Assembly: GCF_003058265.1 (NCBI RefSeq)
Contig: NZ_QBUK01000004.1
Location: forward strand, 124,001-188,000
Source: Flagellimonas amoyensis
GTDB lineage: Bacteria > Bacteroidota > Bacteroidia > Flavobacteriales > Flavobacteriaceae
Length of the DNA: 64,000 bases
Direction: 5' to 3'
Under the pieces are notes generated by a model. The model was not told the origin of the DNA, did not search any database, and saw only the letters and a program-made list of their open reading frames with translations. Both the position numbers and the translations under genes were made by a program. Shown here piece after piece: positions 17,425 through 25,500 of this stretch. Within the stretch, counting starts at the first letter, position 1. The number at the start of each line of letters is the position of its first letter.

Positions 17425-18141
17425 ATGGACACCTATAAAAAACTGTTGATTTTTCTATTCATTTTGCCAATCGCCCTGCACGCCCAGAACAATCTGCCCG
17501 TGGACATGGTATTTGTAGAAGGGGGAACCTATGGCATACAGACTTATGACAGCATTTCCAACACGACCAAAACCTATCCGTCCCATGACATTCCGGGATT
17601 TCATATGAGCAATACCGAAGTCAGTGTCCAAGATTTCAAGCAATTCTGCAAGGAGACCGATCGTAGGATGCCACCAAAACCTGGTTGGGGATGGGGAGAT
17701 CCCAAACTACCCGTGGTGAATGTCACCTACACCGATGCACTACAATATTGTGAATGGCTCACGGAAAAACATGGGATTCCCTTTACATTGCCCACCCCAT
17801 CGCAATGGGAATATGCCGCTAGGGCCGGTAACTTTGACACCGAGGATTTTGTGTACCATACGGAACTACCCAACCCATACGTGGTCTATATCGCCAACAG
17901 CAAGGAAAAGCCAGATTGCATTACTTGCATGCAACCCAATGAAATAGGGCTTTACGCCATGTGTGGCAATGTTTGGGAGTGGACACTGAAGGAATTGGGA
18001 AACCAATGGGGGCCTTCCGTAATGGGAGGTAGCTTTTTTGAGGATGCAGATCATGTGAAGGTATATTCACGAAAAGAGTTCTCCCAAAGTTTACGCAGGC
18101 AGGACATCGGTTTCAGGGTCGTGGTGAACAGAGATTGGTAG
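17425..18141 (+). CDS. SUMF1/FGE-fold protein
   Basis: 238 residues, signal peptide about 1-20 (ending LHAQ). The complete SUMF1 fold is visible: DMVFVEGGTYGI, the MSNTEVSVQDFKQFC segment, FTLPTPSQWEYAARAG, CITCMQPNEIGLYAMCGNVWEWT, VMGGSFF and DIGFRVVV. As in its neighbour, the FGE catalytic cysteine pair is missing (YSRKEFS where C-R-x-A is expected), and the same CxxC precedes the PNExGL motif. Related non-enzymatic SUMF1-fold proteins in Bacteroidota include the gliding proteins GldJ and GldK. It ends the same-strand run, converging with trkA 11 bp away. Confidence 0.82.
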   Translation: MDTYKKLLIFLFILPIALHAQNNLPVDMVFVEGGTYGIQTYDSISNTTKTYPSHDIPGFHMSNTEVSVQDFKQFCKETDRRMPPKPGWGWGDPKLPVVNVTYTDALQYCEWLTEKHGIPFTLPTPSQWEYAARAGNFDTEDFVYHTELPNPYVVYIANSKEKPDCITCMQPNEIGLYAMCGNVWEWTLKELGNQWGPSVMGGSFFEDADHVKVYSRKEFSQSLRRQDIGFRVVVNRDW

Positions 18142-18152
18142 GTCGACAGAGA

Positions 18153-18839
18153 TCAAACGTCCTTCAAGAATTTTTTTATGTCCTTGTTGGCCCCATAGAC
18201 CACAACGATATCCTCCTTACTGAGCATGTCATCCGGGTGCGCCACGCCTTTTACCCGGGCCACGTTCCGAATCTTTCCCACCAATGCTTTTTCCTGAGTG
18301 TTCGCAATCGTGGTCAACACCAATAAGTTATGTCCTTCCCTGATATTGCTCTCCCTTATTGTTTTTCCATGTAGACGTGAAGGCACACTGACTTCCACAA
18401 TGCTGTAATCATCATTGAGTTCAAAGGAATCCACAACTCCTTTTAAGGACAATTTCTTGGCCCATCGCTCGGCCGATTCTTCCTCTGGATGTACAATTTC
18501 GTCCACCCCTATGGCATGCAATACCTTTTCATGTAGTTCATCAATGGACCTGCTGATCAATCTTTTTACCTGAAAATTCTTGAAAAGGGCAGTTGCCATC
18601 ACACTGGTCCCCTTGTCTTCCCCTATGGCCACCACCACAATATCAGTATCTTTCAAGGGCAGACCAGAAACGGTAAACTCATCCGTGGCATCCATACAAA
18701 TGGTATGGGAAATGCGCTCTTTGTAGTTATCCACCTTGTCCATGTTCGTGTCTATGCCAATCACCTCGTTCCCCTGTTCCGTGAGCTTTTCGGCCAATGA
18801 TGCACCAAAACTGCCCAAACCGACTATAATATATTTCAT
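18153..18839 (-). CDS. ktrA: Ktr/Trk potassium uptake regulatory NAD-binding protein
   Basis: The start at 18839 (MKYIIVGLGSFG) is preferred; an in-frame ATG nine bases upstream is possible. About 228 residues: an RCK/TrkA_N domain with the nucleotide-binding GLGSFGASLAEKL and the acidic end of beta2 in IGIDTN, then a TrkA_C domain (about 140-225, YSIVEVSVPSRLHGKTI). It forms a cytoplasmic ring that gates the membrane subunit in response to ATP/ADP or NAD(H). It is adjacent to and downstream of the transporter gene, the usual KtrBA operon arrangement. Confidence 0.93.
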   Translation of the reverse strand: MKYIIVGLGSFGASLAEKLTEQGNEVIGIDTNMDKVDNYKERISHTICMDATDEFTVSGLPLKDTDIVVVAIGEDKGTSVMATALFKNFQVKRLISRSIDELHEKVLHAIGVDEIVHPEEESAERWAKKLSLKGVVDSFELNDDYSIVEVSVPSRLHGKTIRESNIREGHNLLVLTTIANTQEKALVGKIRNVARVKGVAHPDDMLSKEDIVVVYGANKDIKKFLKDV

Positions 18840-18848
18840 GTGCTGCAT

Positions 18849-20705
18849 TTAATTTATGGTAAGTTCCTCAACAGGATATTTATACTGCTTTTGCTTTACT
18901 TTTTTGAACACCGCTATCAACAGTGTGAGCATACTCACCCTTCCGATGAACATGATCGCAATGATGACAAACTTGCTGGCAGCGCTCAACTGTGCCGTTA
19001 TACCCAAACTGAGACCGACGGTGCTGTAGGCCGAAAAACATTCAAAGGCAATGTCCAATAATTTTTTTTCACCATCAAAGATGGAAATCAAGATAATTCC
19101 CGATCCAATGACCAATAGGGACAAAGATATAACGGCAAAGGCGCGCCTTACGGATATTTCGGAAATTTCCCTTCGGAAAATCTCTATTTTTGATTTTCCC
19201 TTGGCAAGGCTCAAAAAGTTGAGCGTGGCAATCGCAAAGGTATTGGTTTTGATCCCTCCGCCCGTAGAAGCAGGCGATGCCCCGACCCACATCAACAGAA
19301 AAATCATCATCACCGTGGAAAAATCCAAGGCCGTCATATCCACATTGTTGAAACCTGCCGTCCGCGGGGTCGCCGCCCCGAATAGGGCCGTCACTATCTT
19401 CCCAACCCCTCTGTGCTCTGCCAAAGTGTTGTCGTATTCGTTGAAATAGAACATCACTGTGCCCAAAATGGTCAATGTGGCTGTTGTGGCCAGCGTAATA
19501 CGACTGTTCAGGTTCAGTACCCAGGGCTTATACTTTTGTTCATGTCCGGCCAAATAGAACAGTTTTCTAAGCACAAAGTACTTGAGGTATTTTATGATAT
19601 TGACCACAATGGGAAAACCAAGTCCCCCCAGCACAAAAGCCAAAAGAAGTACACCTTGAAGGGCATAATTGAATCGGAACCCTGTTTCGTAAAGGCTGTT
19701 GGGCAAGGTAGAGAACCCCGCATTGCAGAAAGCGGATACCGCATGGAACGTCGAAAAAAAGAAACGCTCAAAAAAAGAACTAAAATAACCCTTGTCCAAG
19801 CTCAGATAGACCAGTAGGGCTGCCACCAATTCTATGGAAAATGTGATGACAAGGATGCGTTTGAGGGTTGAGAACACCTCACCCAACTTATTGCTACCCG
19901 TCATGTCGCCCAGGGTCAATTGGTTCTCGTAAGAAGCCCCTCCCTTGAAAAAATAACTGAAATAACTGGCCACAGTCAATATGCCGATACCGCCTGCCTG
20001 AATCAGAAACAGTATGATGGATTGACCAAATATGGTGAAGTAGCTCCCTGTGTCAACAACAATAAGGCCCGTGACACACACCGCACTGGTAGATGTGAAA
20101 AGGGCGTCCAAAAAAGAGATGCCGTTATGTGTCGCATTGGGCAACATCAACAGCAGGGCACCCAGGAATATGATTCCGAGAAAACTTGCGATGAAGAGCT
20201 GCGCCGGGTTGAGCAACGTACGCCTATAGTTGATGTTCCGTTCGGAAAACTCCCTAATGAAGGTGAGAATAATGGCAAATTTCACCCAATTGTCACTATA
20301 AAGGAACGAAATGTGGCGGTGGGCCTCTTCTCCCAAAAAATGGACATAGAGTATCACAAGGGTTGCCAAAATAGTGGCCGCATCGAAAATGATAACGGAA
20401 CGCTTCATCTCTTTTTGGCGTTCCAAATACCGAACAATGGTAGAAACAATGCCAAGACCGATCACAAAAAAGTAGACCGTATTGAATACTTCTTGCACAT
20501 TCCTAGGCTTATCAAAGCCAAAATCGGCAATAAAGAGCAATATCCCAAAAATACTGGTATAGAACGTGACCTGAAAAAAGACCTTGGAGTACTTCAAATC
20601 AAAAAAATCATTTTTCCGATTTTTTAAAATCGAGACCGGTAAACGAGCCTCTTTTGAACAAGTAAATGTATGGATAAAGTGGTAAAAACCGCTGTATGAT
20701 CCCAT
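18849..20705 (-). CDS. ktrB: KtrB/TrkH-type potassium transporter subunit
   Basis: I use the ATG at 20705 (MGSYSG), giving 618 residues; the frame extends to 20774, and the true start is uncertain because no close match to a ribosome site helps. All four K+ selectivity-filter loops are visible: TSTSAVCVTGL, HAVSAFCNAGF, ATPRTAGFNN and SAYSTVGLS. An additional N-terminal membrane region (about 40-180, several helices) precedes the core, as in Bacteroidota TrkH proteins. It imports K+ with Na+ or H+ coupling, gated by the adjacent RCK protein. It is divergent from the Crp/Fnr gene. Confidence 0.92.
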   Translation of the reverse strand: MGSYSGFYHFIHTFTCSKEARLPVSILKNRKNDFFDLKYSKVFFQVTFYTSIFGILLFIADFGFDKPRNVQEVFNTVYFFVIGLGIVSTIVRYLERQKEMKRSVIIFDAATILATLVILYVHFLGEEAHRHISFLYSDNWVKFAIILTFIREFSERNINYRRTLLNPAQLFIASFLGIIFLGALLLMLPNATHNGISFLDALFTSTSAVCVTGLIVVDTGSYFTIFGQSIILFLIQAGGIGILTVASYFSYFFKGGASYENQLTLGDMTGSNKLGEVFSTLKRILVITFSIELVAALLVYLSLDKGYFSSFFERFFFSTFHAVSAFCNAGFSTLPNSLYETGFRFNYALQGVLLLAFVLGGLGFPIVVNIIKYLKYFVLRKLFYLAGHEQKYKPWVLNLNSRITLATTATLTILGTVMFYFNEYDNTLAEHRGVGKIVTALFGAATPRTAGFNNVDMTALDFSTVMMIFLLMWVGASPASTGGGIKTNTFAIATLNFLSLAKGKSKIEIFRREISEISVRRAFAVISLSLLVIGSGIILISIFDGEKKLLDIAFECFSAYSTVGLSLGITAQLSAASKFVIIAIMFIGRVSMLTLLIAVFKKVKQKQYKYPVEELTIN

Positions 20706-20830
20706 TTTTTGGCATTCTCGAAAAAGAAAGCCCCCAATTTTCATCAACAGAGACCAATACAGACCATAGGTCACTTCTATATATTATTTTTGCAAAACAA
20801 TTTGATCAAACAAGAAAACCGACCAATTTC

Positions 20831-21427
20831 ATGTCATCCAATCAAAACATTGAGAAAAACCTGTTCATCATACTCTACCTGAATTCCATTTACCCGCTTA
20901 GCGCGAGTCTGAAGGCCTTCTTGATCCAGAAGATAAAGAGCTGTTCTTTTGCCAAAAATGAGATCATCAGCAAAGAAGGGGAAATCTGTAACAAGCTGTA
21001 TGTCATCAAACAGGGTATGGTAAGAGGCTATTTTATCAGTGAATCCACAGACATAACGACTTGGATCGATGCTGAAAATGAGATCTTCACCTCCATAACC
21101 GGTTTTTTCAGAAAAGAAAAGAGCCGTGAATACATCCAGAGCCTTGAGGACACGTACTGCGATTACCTGGAATATGACGATTACAAATACTGTTTGGACA
21201 ATTTCCCCGAAATGCGGCAGATCAATAGGATCATGATGGAAGAATACTATATTCTTGCCGAGCACAGGGTCTATTTGGCCAGGATACCCAATGCACAAAA
21301 ACGACTCACCTTTTTCATGGAGAACAGTAAACCTCATATTGTCAATAGGATTCCCAGAAAATATTTGGCCTCATACTTAGCAATGAGACCTGAGACACTC
21401 TCCAGATTGATGAAAGAAAAATTCTGA
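20831..21427 (+). CDS. Crp/Fnr-family transcriptional regulator
   Basis: The ATG at 20831 (MSSNQNIEK) gives 198 residues; the frame upstream to 20696 would overlap the divergent transporter gene and has no family sequence. A cyclic-nucleotide-binding-like domain (about 20-130, FAKNEIISKEGEICNKLYVIKQGMVRGYF) is followed by a short helix-turn-helix whose recognition helix is PETLSRLMKE. It carries the E-x2-S-R pattern that FNR uses on TTGAT half-sites. The FNR N-terminal cysteine cluster is absent. A TATTTTTG -7-like box lies at 20785-20792, and a TTGAT-N4-ATCAA site lies downstream at 21591-21604. Confidence 0.9.
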   Translation: MSSNQNIEKNLFIILYLNSIYPLSASLKAFLIQKIKSCSFAKNEIISKEGEICNKLYVIKQGMVRGYFISESTDITTWIDAENEIFTSITGFFRKEKSREYIQSLEDTYCDYLEYDDYKYCLDNFPEMRQINRIMMEEYYILAEHRVYLARIPNAQKRLTFFMENSKPHIVNRIPRKYLASYLAMRPETLSRLMKEKF

Positions 21428-21959
21428 CACACATCCCCACTTCCAACACTTCGGTCAATTCTTACAATTCCATACTTTTTAACCAATAATCAACAAGCTC
21501 TCACTTTACCCCAAAACTCCTGCAAAACCTACGCTTTCCAAACTTCCCCATCATTACACCCACACATTATTGTAAGAAAATGATGTGAAATTGATATTTA
21601 TCAATTTCGCGAACGATTCCATAAAATAAGAATATCCACTCGCCGTTTCTTAGCTTTAGAATAAGAAAAATTGTACAGTTTTAGATGGTATGCCTGTGAG
21701 AAAACAGTAGGACCATCACAACAAAAGAAATGAATCCAAAAGTTTTCACTTCATGACTTAAAGTTACCCTAAAGTACCCCCGAAAAATCCATTCAAGTAT
21801 GTATTGGCGTCCTGGACACCTCAAATAAGGAACAAGGGACAACAAAGTGAACCGCCTCTATTTTGCTGGCCTGACCCTCCTTTGTCCAATCCTAAACTAC
21901 TTGAAACCCAAACATCGAATTGACTTTTTAATCATTGTAAAACCAAAATCAACAAATCA
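21428..21959. other. 532-bp gap between the crp-like gene and the DUF4347 gene
   Basis: No convincing coding region is present in either strand. The gap contains the FNR-like palindrome at 21587-21608, AT-rich sequence and presumably the promoter of the 21960-28064 group. I could not place a clean TAnnTTTG box in it. Confidence 0.6.
21587..21608. promoter_or_regulatory. FNR/CRP-type operator, perfect palindrome
   Basis: The arms GAAATTGATA (21587-21596) and TATCAATTTC (21599-21608) are perfect inverted copies around TT. The core at 21591-21604 reads TTGATATTTATCAA, an exact TTGAT-N4-ATCAA consensus. The neighbouring Crp/Fnr protein has the matching E-x2-S-R recognition helix. It could serve the DUF4347/adhesin group 351 bp downstream. 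Confidence 0.55.
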
Positions 21960-22514
21960 ATGAAAAATCCATTTTACAGGAAAACCTTTACCATCTTCCT
22001 CCTCCTATGCACCATCATGGTCAGCGGAACCATTGCACAAACCAATGACTTGGTGGTCATGATCGACTCCAAGTATTCCCAAAAACAGCAGGTACTGGAC
22101 AATTTGCCCCTGGGCACTGCCGTGTTCGAGATTGGCACCCAAGGGAACCCGTGGCAACAAATCCGGGAATACATGGAACAAAACCGTTCCACGATGGCCA
22201 TCCACCTTTTTGCCAATGCCAGCTACAATGCACTCCAATTGGGGAACACCGCCTATACCTTGGATGAAGTGGAACAAGAGCTGGAGCTTCCCATGCTGGA
22301 GGGACTCTACCAAGGAAACAACATTCAGCTTTTGATCTACGATTGCAACCTGGGTTCCAATCCAGAAGGGCTTTTGCTGCTCAAACAAATCAGCGATAGG
22401 GCATACTTCAATATTGCGGTGCCAATCCATTGTAATTCAATTTTTGGAGGTGACCTGGTATTTGACTATACCACAATGAACCAAACCACAAGCAATTCAA
22501 TTTTCATTAGATAG
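21960..22514 (+). CDS. DUF4347-like domain protein, secreted
   Basis: 184 residues: signal peptide about 1-26 (ending TIAQ), then a single domain resembling DUF4347. It has LVVMIDSKYSQKQQVLDNLP, TAVFEIG, MAIHLFANASYNALQLGNTAYTLDEVEQ (normally IHIVSHGS in the family, here altered) and LLIYDCNLGSNPEG near the end. In large adhesins DUF4347 sits at the N-terminus; here it is a separate small gene 7 bp upstream of the giant adhesin, as if that protein had been split. No catalytic function is known. Confidence 0.72.
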   Translation: MKNPFYRKTFTIFLLLCTIMVSGTIAQTNDLVVMIDSKYSQKQQVLDNLPLGTAVFEIGTQGNPWQQIREYMEQNRSTMAIHLFANASYNALQLGNTAYTLDEVEQELELPMLEGLYQGNNIQLLIYDCNLGSNPEGLLLLKQISDRAYFNIAVPIHCNSIFGGDLVFDYTTMNQTTSNSIFIR

Positions 22515-22521
22515 CACAACC

Positions 22522-25500
22522 ATGAAACAGATCTCAATAAACTTATTTTCATTTGTATTGTTGTTCCTATTATGTGGGACAGCAATGGCCCAAACGGTGG
22601 ACATGACCGTAAAGCAGGGGCCCAATGTAGATGTCATGGTAACCGTGGGTGCGGCCAACCTGGACCTTTCCACCTTTGAACAAGACCTGGAACAGGCCAT
22701 GCACCTCAAAGGGATTCCTTTGGGCAAACTACGGGTAGAAGCTTTCCAAAGAAGTTCCATATCATCGGACCAAGCCGATGCGAGCGACATTTTCAACAGT
22801 TGGAACGTCATGGACTTCAATGGGGCCGAACCACCCAATTCACACAACTACCTTAGTGGAACCGGGTCTGGCACATATACGGGACCTTACTTTTCATTTG
22901 ATTCGGGCACCAACCGGATTCTGGCTGATCCCGTGGCAAGGAATACGGGAAACTCCGGAGTTGCCATGTATGATCCTACGGGAGATGTGGCCGATGGAAC
23001 CATCTCCGCTACTTTTGGTCTTTCGGGAAATCCATATCAGCATGCCGAGGTGGGATTCATCTTTAGAAAAATAGACAACAATAATTTCTATGCATACCTC
23101 ATAGACAACCACACCGCTTGTGGCAACCTGACAGGATACGGCGCAGAAGGCACGCCCGCGGAGGCCATTTTGATGCGTAAAAATGGGGTGACTTCCATTT
23201 TGGCGGTGAACGCCACCGGCGGCACAACAGGAAAACCAGCTAGCTGGAACACCAATAGAGGTGATATGTTCGGGCCTTTTTTCAATGGTCAGAGCATTGA
23301 CTTTAAAATTGAAATGAGTGGCGACAACATCAAAGTGTCGCGTAGGGGCGGTAGTGGAAATGCTGGAACCGATTGGGTACAGGCCTTCGACATCACCGAT
23401 ACCAACTTTTCTTCCGGAAGCTATGGTTTCTATGTGCATGAGCAACAAAATGCCTATTTCAAGGATATCGAGATAGAAAAATTGGAGCTCAGAGCCTTCA
23501 AGGATGTGCTACGTGAGCCACAATGGAGGAACAGTGCCCTTAGGTTCAACGTAAACCTTGATGATGCCGAGGTGGCCGATTTTGATGTGGACACCGATCT
23601 TTCCGAAATATTGATGCGTACCATCAATGAGGACATCCATTATATTGGATGGGGAACCAATGCCAACCAGACCCAGTTCGATCGTTTTATAACCCAGAAC
23701 AACAGCCAGGGAACCTTTGTCAACAGGAGCAATGGCAGCTGGTCATCGTGGATCGATCAAATGGCCCAATACATCTATGAGCAATATCAATTCGGCACCG
23801 TCACCGCAGGTGAATTTTTCATAGCGGGCACTTCTGTGGAAATTGACGTAGATCCAGCCCAGTTGAAAAACAATACCGCCAATGCCAGCTACCCAAGCGG
23901 GCGATGGAGGATAACACACGATGAAACCCATTTCGCCAACAATACCGGTAAAGTTTCCTGGAACGGTCTTTATTTGGAAGACGTGCCCGAGTTTTACGAA
24001 AAAACCGGGAAATATACCTTCACCTTTGAAGACTTGCCCACTGCGCCCACAACGCTGTACTTTCACCGTAAGCCCGTGGCCAGTTTTACCTATAGCGGGG
24101 ACACAGGCTTCATAAACGACACTTCCTACGATTTGGACGGAGGTGCCAACAATGGGATAGCCCAGGCCGAATGGCAATGGAAATCTGTGGATGCAGCCTC
24201 AACCAATGATTGGATTGCGGGCCAATTTGACAAGAATGCAGTTCCCGAAGGTCAATACTTGGTCATGCTGAGGGTACAGGACCATCAAGGCACTTGGAGC
24301 AAACCGTCCAGTATCTATGTGGAGAAAACATCAGGTTCAGGGGGAACCGAGGATTTGCCCATTGCGCAGTTCAACATCCTTCCCGACATGCTCAACACCT
24401 ATACCGGGAACATGACCATTGCCGTTGAGGACAACTCTGTGGACCCTTACGGAAGGACCTTGTCCACACAGGAATGGATCGTGACCCAACGCACCTATGA
24501 TTCCGAAGGGAACCCGACCAATACGCAAATTTACAGTGGTGGGACCCCTATGACCGATTTCTCGGCCTACAATAACAAATCAGCCGATTACATTATCAGT
24601 CTAAGGACGCAGACCGATTCAGGCGTATGGTCACTTCCATTTTACCGTACATTGACCATTGTTGACGACAATATTGCCCCGACAGCAACGGCCAACCCAT
24701 CCAACGGAAACCTGGATACGACCGATGACATTCTTCTCGTGTTCCAAGATGAAAATGGGGGCAGTGGCTTCGACGTACAACGCTTTGCCAAAGTACAAAG
24801 TGCCACACCACCCGCAACAGGCAATGCAGCCTGGACCTCTTGGAGCAACAGTCAGTCCAAGACGACCTCATTCGCTTCTGGTGGATCGGGCTGGTACATC
24901 CATGCCGAGGTAAAGGACAATGCCGGAAATGTTGGAACAACAAGCTTTGGACCTTACACTGTTACCTTGGTGGTCAGTGCAGATGATGACCTTGCCATCT
25001 TGGACGAGGATACCACATCCAACCCCATAGATGTACTGTTCAACGACGTATATGACACTGCATTTACCCCAACGGTCACCATAACCGTGCAGGGAACAAA
25101 AGGGAATGCCGTAGTGAACGGAAGCAACCAAGTGATCTATACACCTAATGCAAATGCAAATGGAACGGATACCGTCACATACGAACTGGATGACCAAGGG
25201 CAAAAAGTAACGGCCAATATCACCCTGTCCATTCTACCAAAGGATGACTTGCCCGTTGCCAATGCAGATTCGTTCAATCTGGATGAAAATGGAATCCTCA
25301 ATGAGGACGTCTCCACCAACGATGTAGAGATTGATGGCGATGACCTGATCTTTTATCTTATCGATGGGCCTTCCCACGCCGCTTCCTTCACCTTCAATCC
25401 AGATGGGACCTTTACCTATGAGCATGACGGAAGCGAAACCACATCCGATAGTTTTACCTACAATTTTGAAGATGCCGTATCCTTTTCGGAAACAGTAACT

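Noticed and set aside
16467..18141. Sulfatase-maturing formylglycine-generating enzymes
   Set aside because: Both SUMF1-fold proteins lack the catalytic cysteine pair, and no sulfatase gene is found in the window.
20801..20810. TTTGATCAAA palindrome before the Crp/Fnr gene as an autoregulatory site
   Set aside because: It is only 10 bp with no 4-bp spacer between TTGAT-like halves, and such short AT-rich palindromes are expected by chance.
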